Assembly: GCF_037975245.1 (NCBI RefSeq)
Contig: NC_092568.1
Coordinates: forward strand, 10,009,501 to 10,073,500
Length of the DNA: 64,000 bases
From: Apostichopus japonicus
Taxonomy: Eukaryota > Echinodermata > Holothuroidea > Aspidochirotida > Stichopodidae
Reading direction: 5' to 3'
This document shows positions 36,901 to 49,737 of the stretch, one piece after another. A program made the translations under genes and the position numbers. How positions within the stretch are numbered: position 1 is the first letter of the stretch; each line of letters begins with the position of its first letter. Below the pieces are notes generated by a model. The model saw nothing but the letters and a program-made list of their open reading frames with translations, did not search any database and was not told where the DNA came from.

Positions 36901-38413
36901 CAATTACACGAAACTATAATAGGAACAAACACAAGCCCTCTCCGGAATGTTCTCTGTATATGAACATAAGGTGAATACCGTAAGAAAAATACATTTTCTG
37001 ATATTCTGAAGAATATTTCAGAAAGTAATTTAAGTCAAATTTCTAGAGTGGAAGCGACCCTATCTCTCTCCTCCCCACCCCCCCCCCTCTCCTCTCCACT
37101 CCTCCTTACAACATCTATATCCTGCCATCGCATGTTGGGACTGTGAAACCTTCTACCAAATAGACCCCCCCCCCACCCCCATGATATATCTCTGGCTTGT
37201 ACTTTCGTGTAACGTAAGCGCGCCACCTTCTTTCAAGACTAAAACTATACTTCTTCTTTGCATGTTAAAAAATATAGAACGTGACATTCTATAAATTCGC
37301 GAGTTCATCCTGTATTCTGTAACCATAGAAACCGCATTGATAAATCTTCGCTAAATTGTTGAAGGAATTAAAAGAAAACCGAGAGACAATAAGTGTTTAC
37401 GAATAGAACAATAGAAGGAAGCTTGACAAGAGTGAAGTTGTTTGTTTATCTCGAAGGAGTAATTAGGAACGCCTCCACATACTTTTCTGGTCACGTTCAA
37501 ATCAGATGAGAAATACGATTTCAGAGTGCAGTTGACCCCTCCAGGCAAAGATGATAAGAAGTAACGATCGTCGCGTAGGAAGAAGAAAAAGAAAACGGAT
37601 GGGGGGAGGTGATTGACATATTTCTTGCCTCTCTCTCTCCATCTCTCTCTCTCTCGTCTCCCTTAAGAGTTGATAAGATACTTGAAAAATTGGCTCTTAA
37701 TTCAGGCGTGAAAATGGGGCAGCCGTTTGATCTTACCGACAAGTGGTCATCCTCGCGGGCGTATTTTCCTTTTCCTTCATACTTTATATGCAATATGTCT
37801 TCATCTGTTTTTATTATTCAAGTAATGTTCCATCCAAGATCGATACATTTTTTTCTGTCTTGTCAGTGAATGGTTCAGACAATGGGGTTAGTAAGGTTGT
37901 TGTACAAAAAAAAATTATATGTAATAAATAAAAAATATATATAAAAATTAAAAAAAGTGATTGAGGGAGAGGAGATTGAAAATATGAAAACCAAACATTC
38001 AAATTATATTTGATGTATCTCTATGGGCTGATGTACCAAAGTTAAGAGTCATTGGATATGAAATAACATAATTAGCTTAAAGGAGATAAAAAGAATGCCT
38101 GGTTTATTTGTGACTGTCTGACTGATTGATTATACGTTTGACTGGTTATAGCTAGCAAAGGAATGAAAAACTCTTTCATTTTTTTGTAAAAACGCGATCA
38201 ACAACATATTTATTAGTCCTTTTCGCTAGTTTGTTTTTATATCCTACTTTCGTTCCTGTTTGATTTTTTTTTTACACTCAGTGTTGATTAGAGCTATAAT
38301 CAGTATACTTCACGGAAAACCTAATTAAACAGGGTAATTAAACAATACAGGCTCATTAAACAATTTCCACGTTTGACATCAAGACTGGAAAGAATGCCAG
38401 ATCTAGCCTTTAT
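33194..38413. other. Non-coding stretch of 5.2 kb
   Basis: No gene is supported. It holds a (CAGA)n microsatellite near 33940-33985, a run of fifteen G at 34580-34594, a G/A-rich polypurine tract at 35113-35151, and two copies of a word GAATATTTATCGGGAGGAGG (36131 and 36283) about 150 bp apart. C runs near 37080 and 37167 and (CT)n near 37629-37655 are also present. Confidence 0.45.
35113..35151 (+). repeat. G-rich polypurine tract, G-quadruplex-prone
   Basis: At least six GGGG or longer runs separated by single A or AA. It fits the G-quadruplex pattern on the plus strand and could also form triplex DNA. Confidence 0.75.
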
Positions 38414-38454
38414 GAAATTTATGAATAATGATTATATATATCTATATATATCTA

Positions 38455-38501
<47 letters not shown>

Positions 38502-38581
38502 CGGGAGGTCCGTGGTTCGAATCCCGGTTGAGGCTGAAAGTTTTTTCACTGTTCTTGATTTTCCGACTCATTACGATTTTC

Positions 38582-38664
<83 letters not shown>

Positions 38665-38681
38665 CATTATTCATAAATTTC
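38414..38681. mobile_element. Inverted-repeat element: unique arms, TA arrays and a tRNA T-arm core
   Basis: The left arm GAAATTTATGAATAATGATT (38414 onward) and right arm AATCATTATTCATAAATTTC (ending 38681) are exact reverse complements. The match extends through TATATA into long TA arrays on both sides (about 38432-38500 and 38585-38662). Between them lie 84 bp with box B GGTTCGAATCC at 38514-38524 and no box A. The whole could fold back with a stem of about 100 bp. It may be a small foldback transposon that captured a SINE piece, or a SINE with an inverted duplication. No target duplication was found. Confidence 0.7.
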
Positions 38682-40433
38682 TTTCTTACTAAGATACTTG
38701 TTTACGACCCAAATATCACACTGCTAGATGATAAGAGAATGTTAAGAAAACGTGACTTTTGATTTTAACCGTTTTACAATTTCCTCTTCTTTTTATAATT
38801 CTTATTTATATTTTGTATTCCTTCGTTTCGTCTGCAAAAAAACGTTCATGAGTGAATTTTTCATTTTATTTCTATTTTGTTTCGTAGCTGTGCATGATAA
38901 ATATGTAAACGACCTTGAAAATCCCATCAGTTAGCCACTGTTTTTACAACCTTCAAATGATAAATGAATTAATTTGTTTTACTCAGTTAATATGATCAAT
39001 TTATAATCACAAGTTTATGTGAAAGATATCATAATAATTTCGACGATGAATTACTGATATGAAGGTTCCCTGGTACATATACTGTTAAAACACAATGCAA
39101 AGAACAATAATAATTTTACTTGGTCAAAAGTTATTAGATAGAAACACGTACGGAGGGAAAGGAACCGCAAAGACTCACCGCTGATGTGCATTTCTTTACA
39201 GGTAAAAACAATTCTTTCTTTCTTTGTTAAAGTATTGAATAAATATATATACATATGTAGAAGACTACAGCTAATTTTTAACTAAAGAAAGATTGAAGGC
39301 AAATTTGGGGTTATTTTTTTTTCAAACACATTCGTTGATTTTTAAACTATCCGTGTGATTAATCTACGAATATAGAAATAAAGCTCGGATTGGCTACGAT
39401 GAAACAGCTCGGCAGTTTCCACCACTTCAAAGTCTCATTGGTCATAGTATATTGAGATATGCAAGTGCCATAAGTAACCTCACTAATGGAACACCCCCCC
39501 TCAGGTTGGATACGGGAGGGGAGAGGAGGGGGGGTCAGCAATCTGACCGATGTTCATGGGATATACCGTCTACGATAGCAAAGCTATTTTTCTGAAAAAT
39601 TATGGGAGGCCATGAACTCCTGCCCCCACCCCCACGGCCTCCCCCAGAGTTTGAGGGCCCTGAACGATTAGTATTTATGTCGTGGGTAGGATCTTTCTGT
39701 TGACCACTTCTGTATATGCCCTGTCGGCCCGTGAAACAGCTACTGTAAACGAACGAAGATCGAATGAGTCATCGAAGCTGTTACGTGATACGAAACCTCT
39801 ACAATAACTAAAATGAATTAGCGCCACCGACTTTGTTGGTCGTCCACCGTTTACGGGAAATCGTTTACCGGTCATACATACGTAAACATACCTGAGCGTT
39901 ACTACCTATGTAGCCTACATAGCAGGCATAATGGTCTTGTTGTGCGTCATTGACAAATTTTCAGTATTTGCAAAAGCTCTTGACCAGCAAACCAAGGAGT
40001 AAATAGACCAAACGCTGACTGGTCAGTATTTCCCGATGGGACTACGCGACACACTTATCGTGGCGAAATTTCGAAGGTTGATAAATACATGTTAAATTAT
40101 CGTGGGGGTTTATTGCGTGCGTTCGCTGCTTGATGTACACTAAGATAAAAAAAAAAATTGTTTCGGATTATCATTTGCGTCAATATAGGTCAAATCTATG
40201 GACATTAAAATATAAAGAAGATTTGCATAGATATGAAGAAGAGCTTATTCCTAATGGTAAACTTACGACATTCTAGTTAATTGTATTCCGGTGTATATAA
40301 TTGTTGACACTGAATCACACACAAAGTTCAAGGCTAACCATTTGTCGTCGACGTTTTGGAATCGCGCATCTGCAATGGTGATGTAATGGGTTCTTATTGC
40401 GCTCTGGGAACGCAAAACTGTGGTCAGTGTGAA

Positions 40434-40461
40434 CATGGAGCTATTACCGAATAGCTCCATG
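40434..40461. repeat. Perfect short palindrome (12-bp stem, 4-base loop)
   Basis: CATGGAGCTATT, loop ACCG, AATAGCTCCATG. GTGTGAAC-type words flank both sides. The stem core GGAGCTATT resembles the stems at 43857, 48209 and 60775. Confidence 0.85.
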
Positions 40462-42662
40462 GTGTGAACAAGGGGTAACCGTGGGGTGCAAGACACCGAG
40501 TTATGTAACATTTTGCTTTTTATCATAACTTTTATACGGTGCATTGAGGGTTGAATGAACCATTTTCATTTGTTGAGACGGAGTTGCCCGTGGGCGAAGT
40601 GGGGTCAAGGAGAACGGGCAGTGGGGAGGAGGAGAGGGGGAGGGGTGGGAGGGAACAGCCTACCTACTTTAGAAAATAATGTTATGTCATGACCCTCTTA
40701 GCGTTCCATACAAATGATCCTGTTGTTACTACTAGACAAAAGTTATATCATGCCATAGATACTATGGTTAGGTCTGTAGGCTTTACTGAATTTAAGCAAT
40801 AATATTCTGAACACGTCAGGTGATAATGTTTAATTACGCATTACTAGGTAACCCTTAATTCAAGAGAGCTCTCCTACATTGTTATACTTAGCGCGGAGCG
40901 TTAACCATTTAAATCGACAGCTTTTCGTTACACAATAAGTGTGGATTTCACATGTAATTTCAGAGTTCCCGTGCGGTGGGGGGGGGGGGGCGATACATGC
41001 ATGGGTGACCAAAATACAAATAACAGTTTTTGTTTCCAGGTGTGCATGTGTCTTTCCAAAATGATATACCACCAGATAATTGTAAATTTAACTCAACTTG
41101 ATGCTTCATGAAACACTGAAGGTCACCCGACGCCAAACGAGCGTGCCATAAACGTGCCGGATAAGTTTAAAACTCACCAGACGGCGAGATCTTTCTTTCT
41201 TTAAGCCTTCCTTACTACATTAGCATCCGTCCTAGAACACTCCAACCACCGACCCTGTAGTTTTTCGTACGCCCCTCCCACTCGATCCCCCCCCCCCACG
41301 GCCACTCCCCCTCTAATTTCAACGTAACTCTTTCAAATAGAGATCAATTATTTTCACTTTGAATTCCTCATCTAAAAAGGAGATGTCGTCGCCAAACCAA
41401 ATTTTATCACACTCTGATATTCTTTAAAAGTGCAGTAAGTCTTAATTCTTTTCTCTTCCGCCGGAAAACGATTTCCTCTTTTGCCAATTCTCCCCACCCC
41501 CTCTCTTTTTTTTATATTTATATATAATTTTCAACAAAATCCGTGAAAGTTGGAGACATTTTGACCAACAGTTATTGATTTTCGATTCTGAGTCCGCACT
41601 CCTTTTTATTTCTTTACCTCTTTATTATTTTCTTTACATTTTTCTTTGGTTTTTATTGAAACCCCTTTTCTTTTTATATCCTTAATTCAAATTCACTTAG
41701 CCAAATCGTCTACAGGTCTACATGAATACTTTCAAGAGGATGGAAACGGAAAAGAAGAAGAAGAAGGAGAAGAAGAAGAAGAAGAAAAGGGGAAAAAAGC
41801 CTCGACTTGTCTGTTTGATAATTAGTCCATTTGACTGCGAAAATGTACTATACTCCTAAACCGTTCGATATCTTTCCCCCCATTTTGTTCTTCACGAATT
41901 CATTTTCTTTTATCTCTGTCTTTCCCATTTCTCTCTCTCTTACTGTGTGTATGAAACTACCGACAACGATTTTTCTAAATAAAAATTCGATTATATTGTT
42001 GGAGAACCATATCGATTTTACTCTTTTTAAAAAAAAAATTTATTGAAAACTTTACAGGGTGTGTTCAAAAAATCAAAATATTACAAAGTTGTAACAAACA
42101 AACGCAGATATAGATAATAATATAAACACGAACAAGGCTGGCAAAATATCGGAATCACCCTAAAGCTTTTAGAATCTATCTCGATACTTTTGACACAAAT
42201 CAAACGCGACATTTTCAGATTGGATCGAAGATATGACACTTTGCTGGGCTAATTTACTCTCAATAAATCTGCATGACTAATTATCTTTGGGCTGCCAATT
42301 TGTAAAAGAGGTATTAGTTCCAACTTTCGTTGTTTACAATGTTTTTGGCTGTTTTATTTGTCATATTGTTTGGTTATATTCTGTAGTATTGATCCATGGT
42401 TCTAAAACAGGTGTGAACACCAATCATTAAGGAATTAAGCTATAACAACGCATCATGAAGGCAGCCAGGCATGATATAGACAAGTGGTACCGCTTCGTAA
42501 CAGCTGGCGATCTTCACTCTGTGCCATGCAGTTCTGTTTCACTGCGATTACTAGCTGTTTTGCCAGTATAAGGAAGTGACGTAATTATTCAAATTTAGAA
42601 ACTTACGTCAAAATATGTAATGACGTCGTTTAAAATGTCTACTGACTATTCCATGCATTAGA

Positions 42663-42688
42663 CCAGGGATGTTTCCTTAGGAAACATG
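42663..42688. repeat. Short palindrome beginning CCAGGGATGTTTCC
   Basis: ATGTTTCC (42669-42676) pairs with GGAAACAT (42680-42687) around a 3-base loop, and the sequence opens with CCAGGGA like the others. It is the weakest member of the set. Confidence 0.6.
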
Positions 42689-42996
42689 TATATAAGGTGT
42701 ACCTCGGGTGTCATGAAGGAATAAAATGCAGCTTCCTTTGTCGTAGTTAATTACATTCTATTGAAATCTAGTCGAGGCGTTTAAAGAGGAAGTATCTGAA
42801 ATCAGAGCATAAAACCGAAACCAAAATTATGTTTGAGATAAAATGAAAATGTGTTCATACACATGACGTGTATCAATTACAAGAATGTGAATCTTTGATG
42901 CTTTTCATCATAGATATAAAGTCATATCCTATTTATCACCATTTGCAGGTTTTTTTTTTTTTTGCATCTTTGGGTTGCAGAACAGTTGTCCGTTAA

Positions 42997-43008
42997 AGGT
43001 CAAAGGTC
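42997..43008 (+). promoter_or_regulatory. DR1-like AGGTCAAAGGTC
   Basis: Two direct half sites one base apart, with the second lacking the last A. No gene is nearby, so a regulatory role is unsupported. Confidence 0.25.
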
Positions 43009-43409
43009 GTGATGATATGTCATAATTCAGTGATGAATAGTCCATTATTCATTCACTTGTAGCATATAGATATGACGTAATGAATAACCAATGACTGACA
43101 AGGAAAATGAGTCAGACGGCGGCACAAGATGTAAATGTTATACATATATTTGTTTATTGTAACAGGGCGCATCAAGAGTCAGGTCGGAAAGATTATGTCA
43201 TCAGCCCCCTCTCGAAGTCTTCATTTCTCCTTAAGTATGTATAATACATTACTGTCTTCCCCGGCTGTAGCTCCCCTTCCCCACCCCCCCCCCCCACCCC
43301 AGCTACGTAAGGTGACGTCATGGACTGATATATAGAAAAGTTATACAGAGTTATACTGAAACTGCATTGCAACATTGAATTTGTTACAATAGTTCAACGC
43401 TTAAAAGGG

Positions 43410-43803
43410 CGATGGCGAGGGCGTTGTGGTCAAGTGGTTAAGGCAGTGGACTTGTGATCTAAGGATTACAGGTTCGAGCCTTGGCCAGATCATTGCGTTG
43501 TGTCCTTGGGCAAGGCACTTTATCTCCGTTAATCTTCTTAATTTTAACCCAGGTGTATAAATGGGGACTTGCGAGGTGACTTGTAAATATAGTTGCGTGC
43601 GCCGGTTTGTGGCTGCACCCTATGGGAAGTCCCCCAGGGGACACGTGGCTTTGGTGCACTGTTGTGCCCCAGGAGAGATTGTTTGAATTGTTCACACTTT
43701 GGTGTGTAGGTGTGACAAGTTACACAGGTTAATTTGACAGGTTAATTGTAAAGCGCATAGAACTTGTGGATTATGCGCTATATAAATAACGGCGTAATAA
43801 TAA
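43410..43803 (+). mobile_element. Full-length tRNA-derived SINE
   Basis: The tRNA-like head has box A TGGTCAAGTGG (about 43428-43438) and box B GGTTCGAGCC (43471-43480). A conserved middle follows (TTGGGCAAGGCACTTTATCT, then ACCCAGGTGTATAAATGG). The 3' end GCGCTATATAAATAACG with an (ATA)n-like tail resembles 3' ends shared with L2-type LINEs. Both sides carry TAAAAGGG (43402-43409 and 43804-43811), a plausible target duplication. Being nearly intact, it is younger than its relative at 10838-11040. Confidence 0.88.
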
Positions 43804-43856
43804 TAAAAGGGATGCTAGTTTGACAGATTATTCATTGTTATGGTAACTTGGTTCTG

Positions 43857-43885
43857 CCAGGGAGTTCTAAATGGCAACTCCCTGG
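43857..43885. repeat. Short palindrome CCAGGGAGTT / AACTCCCTGG
   Basis: A perfect 10-bp stem around the 9-base loop CTAAATGGC, 46 bp after the SINE's right duplication. Confidence 0.85.
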
Positions 43886-45631
43886 TTCTGTTAACACAAC
43901 ACCTGAAATGATGACACCACGGCCAAACAATTGAAGAAACGGTTGGCCTATGTTCACCAGTTTCAGTTTCGGTTTCAATTTCAATGTATTCTCTTTATAT
44001 CCTCGTTTTAAGGTATGAGAGACTTAAGTGCAATCTTTTATACTGACAATCACAAGAATTCCAAACAAAGAGAGAGGGAGAAAGAAAAAGTGTTTCAGTA
44101 ATCATATTCTCGGACGGGAAAGGGGGTAGGAAGAGGATAGGTCGGATCCAGTATTTTATAAAGGACGGGGTGTGGCTCTGTTGTTGAAACCGACTTCCAT
44201 GTGGAGTCCTAGGGGCATACTATCTTAGAAAAAAATGTTAGATTTCAGATGGTGCATTCCGAGGAATAGGCTTAAAGGCCTGTTTAGAATAGTTTAGGTT
44301 TATAATTAGGTCTAAACGCAAGGATGTGCAGGCTTATACCGGCAACTACTTTTAAAAGTTTGTTTGAGGCTGTGGATGTTTGTGGGGTGTGACAAATTTC
44401 AACTGCTCCACGCTACGAGGAACTGTATTCAAACTGCACTTGAAAAAGTGACCACTCCCATCCTTATCCCACTCTCCAAGCCGTCACTCACTGTATAAGT
44501 CAGATAATTGTTGTGCCCTCCGCCCCCCCCCCTATACCCCTCCCTCCCCACCCCTTGAATTATACTGTTAACTGACTGCTTCGTCGCAAAATTAAGACCA
44601 AAAGAGGACCGGAAAGAGCCTTTTCACTATCACGGATTAATTCTATTCTCCTCTGTCTTTTTCTTCTTCTTTTATACTAATCTTATTGTTTTAAGAAATT
44701 GATGAGTTTCGTTGTAATGTTCTCGTTATTTTTAGCATCCGTACATTGTTATCCTTTCATTACAATTACTTACTTCCGATTGTCCTTTCAAATTAAATCC
44801 CTGGGAATTTCTGGACCAATTTTTTTTTCAGTGATGATGACGTTCTCAATCCGCTATCCCCACGCAAAACCATAGAATATGAAAACAAGAAAGAAAACTG
44901 ATTAAAAGACAAAACAATACTTAAAAACAAAACAAATAATAAAGAAATAAAAAATCGATGTTTTTCTTTCTCCCTTTATTACAGGTTTATTTTCGTTAAA
45001 AGCTTGCATTCAAGTGAACATGTACTTTTTAACACTCACGGATGTCTTCATTATAAGTAAAGATTTCCGTTGTTAAAATCGATATGAACGAGTGACTTTA
45101 TCAATCAATTAACGTCCCTCCTTGAGGAGATCTTTTTCTTTACTGATCGTAACCTTGTCATTTATATCTTCTCTCATGACTCAGCTACAGGACAATGTAG
45201 GTCAAAACATCAAAGTATTGTTCGTCCCATCGGCTAAAAAATCTTTTCGATTGTCCAGCCGGCTTGGTCACCTCTTCCTTTTAATAAAATTTCGAAGGCA
45301 TTTTTCTTGGTCCAAGGTCATTCATTAATAAAGCAACGTTCCGTAGTTCGCCTCTATTAAGCCTTTAAGAAAGAAAGAGAACCTTAAAGGGATTTATAGA
45401 CTATGAAACTGCTGCAGTGATGGGAAGAAGATCAGTTTATGGATCCTTCCTTCTTTTTTTTGTTGTTGAATTTATTTATTATTTATTCATAACACCATTG
45501 GAGATGCCTCGTTTCCCAAGGATTAATTCTATGCTTCAGGGTAAACTATGGTCAAACACATAAGAGTAGTAGTATGGAGGCTGACTCGTAAATGAGATTT
45601 TTAAAAACTTAAGTACGCTGTTTAAATTAAA

Positions 45632-45661
45632 CCAGAGAGTTGTTAACTTGACAACTCCTTG
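45632..45661. repeat. Short palindrome CCAGAGAGTTGT / ACAACTCCTTG
   Basis: Imperfect stem around a 7-base loop, TAACTTG, with the same AGTTGT/ACAACT core as the palindrome at 48209. Confidence 0.75.
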
Positions 45662-46089
45662 ATTAAACCCATAAGTAGGACGGGGTCACGTGACTCCCCT
45701 CGGGCTGATTATTGATCCCTAATATAAACACAACACAAATTGAATTTTCATATGAATATTTGGTGAAATCCTTTATCAAGTCCTTTCTGCCTCATGTGCG
45801 CGTGATTGCGAGCATGCGCGTGTGTGCGTTAGTGTCATTCCATGCCATGTAATGTAAGCTACAGTAGTGGTCAGTTGGCTGTTGCAGCCTATTATGTAAC
45901 ATCGGTTACCATGACAACGGTGACCTTGGAGATGCATGGTGTTGAAATTGTATGGGTCCTGCGAGGTAATAGGTAGTGGAGTTCCAGGTTTGGGTTAGGT
46001 TACATAACAGGTCAGTCTTTATCTGTGAGTGTATGCATGTGCGTGTTCTTTGTGCGCGTGTGCGCTTGTGCGGGAGCGTTTTAAATAAA

Positions 46090-46220
46090 ATTATGTTGCG
46101 AACTGCCCCTAAACCGTACGACCGATTAACTGCAAACTTGGTGGGTATGTATCTGTGCATGGGGTGTAGTGTGTTCGCAACATGCGACATCATATACTCA
46201 GAGGTCAAAGGTCAAATAAT
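46090..46220 (+). repeat. Dispersed-repeat-like segment with a perfect DR1
   Basis: It contains CCGTACGACCGATTAACTGC, AAACTTGGTGGGTATG and AGGTCAAAGGTCA (46202-46214). This word order resembles a repeat I recall from other animal genomes; that is recollection, not a search result. A weaker echo (TTCAAACTTGGGTGTGTAG) lies near 26850, close to another DR1-like site. Confidence 0.4.
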
Positions 46221-47595
46221 AGAAAAACAGCCCAACGCACCAAATGGCCGAAACCAAGAAAACCCTGCATGTATCGAACGGAAACTTTGCCGTGCATGCA
46301 TAAATGAAGAACGCCAAAATGATATATGGCGAATGGAAGTCAAAGGAAATTTCATACCCATGTAGGAGGTTGACTTTCGGTGTTAAGAGCGTATTAGTTA
46401 ACGAAAAATGTGAAAGGTCACGCGATCGACGAATTTCAAGATTCATGACAGTGTTTCGTAAACTCCAAACCGGAAGGCTCATGCAACTCAATCTTGGTGG
46501 TTGTAAGACTACGTGCTTCCGGATTTATGACGTCATAGATAATCATATAACCAACTTCCGTAGCACATCTGCAATTCCATGGATTGCATCATTTTTGTTG
46601 TAGAAGTTATGTATAGTGAAGAGGATAAATACTGTTGAAGTTTCTTTTACTTTATCCGTGTTTTTGTGTAGGATCCCGTACCCATCCCCCCTCCCCCCTC
46701 CCCACCACCCACCACACACAGGCATACAAACAACACACACAAAATCTACTGTCATACTACACAAAACTGTGTTGTTTTCCCCGCGTCTGCCTTGGCAAAT
46801 TACATGCCATATCATAGCATGGAGTTGGTCATGTGGGAAAGATGTTGTGGCCCAAACACGGCGCTCCATATATTATTTTTGTTAGGTAATGGGCAGAACC
46901 TGATACACGGCAACCCTCACCCCCCCCCCCCCCCTCAAAATGCCGCTTTATCGCTCATCCCACAGATTGACCAGAAGTTAGGCTACTCATGACTATCAAC
47001 ATATAGTCACTAAGGGGTCACTCAAATTAACGGGGTAGGGGGTGGGGGAGGGGGAGGGTGGTCATGTATACTTTATTTTCCCTTCACAAATCGGATACTA
47101 CATCTCATCGCAAATCGGATCTTTAGCTTTCCTTTAGTAATGTTTCCGTTTAAATAGCCCATAATGAAAAAAACTGGCGGTAATATAAGGTTTGAGATTT
47201 GCTTTGTGTGCTATTTATATTTGTCTGATCGACTGTCATTAAATATTTAACTGAATCATTAGTCAAAGCTTGTTTTTACTTCAGAAAGAGGATACATTAG
47301 TTTGTTCAATTATTTGAGCAATACAATCCAAACGATGACCGGATACTGGCGACCTAGTATCAAAAACATTCTTCTATACTGAAGTCATCGCATAAAACAA
47401 TGAGTATGTAGGATTGCATAGCTCTTAAAGAACAGAGCTATACTTCCGGGCCTTGCTGTTGAGTACAATGTGCTTCGTGTATGTGTCATGTTTTCCATTT
47501 GAAAAAAAAAAGGCTTTTTCCTTTTCAACAGATGGAAGCAGAATGACCAAACCGAAAGCAGGGGATTAAGTAGAAGGATATCTTGAATTCAGCCA

Positions 47596-47692
47596 GGGAA
47601 GTGGGGTTGGGGTGGGGTGAGGGTGGGGGAGTGTGGGGGAGGGCGTGGTTAGGGCGGGGTAGGGTGGGGGTAGGGTTAGGTGGGGACGTTTT
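47596..47692 (+). repeat. G-rich tract with telomere-like words, G-quadruplex-prone
   Basis: More than ten runs of three or more G in about 100 bp, with loops of one to five bases, including GGGGGTAGGGTTAGGTGGGG. It fits the G-quadruplex pattern many times over. It is not a clean (TTAGGG)n array, so it is not called an interstitial telomere. Confidence 0.75.
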
Positions 47693-49629
47693 AACTTGCA
47701 AACACTCTTTCCCAACGAGGTTCCAAATCTCGAGGGTCCTTTGGTGAACAGACAGACAGACAGAGAGAGAGAGACATCAGTTCATCCATATATGTCATGC
47801 TTGCATTCATCTTCGTTATTTCTTATTTCGTTATTTCTTATATTGATCATCAGTTTGTCAGGATCTTCCCTTTGACAGGTTGGTGATGTGTCTGAATTAG
47901 AGTATTTTCATTCTTTTGTGTGAGCTTAATCCACGATTAAACCCTCCTTTTCTGTTCCTCACACAGACAGGGTTTTCTCAAAGTAATTGCCCTTGTCTGG
48001 TGACTCATTCTAGACTGCGGTAATACTATATACCATTGTGTCCGTCAAACCAGCCCAACTTCCGGTTACGTCATACTCTTACCAGCCATACGTCGCATGC
48101 ATGTAGTAAAATAGTAAGGAACTTTTTTTTCAGTTTGGTCGCTATATATTTGCTCATGGAGGTAAAAACAGACCTCCATGATTTGCTTGGGATGAAGAAT
48201 CTGTTTGGCCAGGGAGTTGTTATGGAACAACTACCTGGTTTGGCCGGGTTGGGTCACCCGTGACTTTAAAAACCACAGTGTGACTCAACATAAGATGTTT
48301 ATGACAACCTCTGTAAATTGAATAATTACACAAGCATTTCATTAGCAGAAACCTAAGGACAGTTCGTTGGAAATTGCTGCGCTTAGATTAATTTTTTTGG
48401 TTTTTGTTATTAGTAGTAATGGAGAACGGAAACATCAAAACCTAAAAACAAAACTAAAAAATCATTTTCTGAAATCATTTTTTGAAAGTTTAATATTTGC
48501 TCTGCATTATTTAAATTACAAATTGATTATTTGAAAGTTAATGAGTTACAATAAAATGGAAATATGGCTTGTGGAAAGGTAGTTACATTCATGGTACACA
48601 TGCCAAATTTTCACACTTTTTAACTTTTCCTATTTTATTTATTAGTCACTAGCCTATGTGTTATAGCATGTGTAGCTGAAATTCTCAGACGTTATCAATT
48701 GAGGAAGTTGTCCCCCCCCCCCGCCTTTTGTTTAACATGTGCCTCGATATGCACCAACCCACCAGATACCCCCCCCCCCTCCTTCCCTCCCTCCTGTCCA
48801 CCTCATATCACACCAGCCCGCTTTACACCACCAATCAAGTTATATCTTAACCGTAAAAACTTACACTTCTTTCGCTTAATATTTTAATGCATCGTAGTTT
48901 TTTTTTTGTTTTTTGTTTGTTTTAATAAATGAGTGCTCCATTCACCCCAATATCGACATATTTGTTTTTTTTCTCCAAATCATCTTTTTTATTTGAATAA
49001 ATGATTAAGCATTTCTCGCCCTCGTTTACAGTTACGCCACCTTCAAAACCTGTCAAGTTGCCAATACAACTTTTAATCCATAATTTACCCAGCCTTGTTT
49101 TAAGTTTGCACTGTTTGGGAATTTTCACATCTGTACTTGTTATCACTCATTTGATATGGCAATAAAAATATATACTTTGGATATAAAAGCAAATATATTC
49201 TGCCATAACGCTTTTTTATTGGTCTTTTTCAACAAAGGTGCTACTTTTAACAACACATGGACTCTACTTCGCATTTATGAATATGTTTTTCTTTTGCTTA
49301 AAGTGAACTAAGGTAAATATGGACGCTATCATGAAAATTCCGATAAAGGTACCTTGTTAATGTAGGTCACCTTGCTTACCAATAGCGAGGTCAGACCGTC
49401 CTAGAAATTCTCGGTAATATAGTCGGACAATATTTTTCATTCTCACACACATTACATTAAAGTAATTTATATAGAACTGCGAAACTGTTAGTTGAAAGTC
49501 ACAAAACCTACAAACTACGACGAATAAATTTATTCCTATCGGTTTTACAGTTGATCATTTTAAACTTCATGTTCTTTTCTTCAACTTACAACCAAGAATT
49601 CTAAAGAAGACATTCGGTTTCAAACAATT
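47693..49629. other. Non-coding stretch
   Basis: No gene is supported. It holds a (CAGA)/(GA) microsatellite at 47748-47774, the palindrome at 48209 and C runs at 48712 and 48770. Confidence 0.45.
48209..48238. repeat. Short palindrome CCAGGGAGTTGTT / AACAACTACCTGG
   Basis: A 13-bp stem with one mismatch around the 4-base loop ATGG. It is the best example of the family, and GGCC-containing words flank it. Confidence 0.88.
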
Positions 49630-49737
49630 TTGCGTCCTACAAATTGCATTAGCGACAGTGCAAAGTTACCAAAGGTTTATATTTTAAGGGCGGACTGCTA
49701 TCGGCGCAACAACCATTTAAAATTCGTTAACAACGTC

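Larger units (their letters stand above)
38682..43401. other. Non-coding stretch of 4.7 kb
   Basis: No gene is supported. It holds C or G runs (39494, 40978-40990, 41288, 43286), a (GAA)n-rich tract at 41750-41790, a DR1-like AGGTCAAAGGTC at 42997-43008, and two of the short palindromes listed separately. Confidence 0.45.
43812..47595. other. Non-coding stretch
   Basis: No gene is supported. It holds a C run near 44523, the palindromes at 43857 and 45632, a dispersed-repeat-like segment at 46090-46220 and sixteen C at 46920-46935. Overlapping open frames at 45906-46603 on both strands show no protein family. Confidence 0.45.

Noticed and set aside
45976-46365. 129-residue plus-strand frame
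   Set aside because: It overlaps a likely dispersed repeat and frames on the other strand, with no recognisable domain.
47596-47692. Interstitial telomere
   Set aside because: Only single TTAGG-like words are present, not a tandem TTAGGG array.
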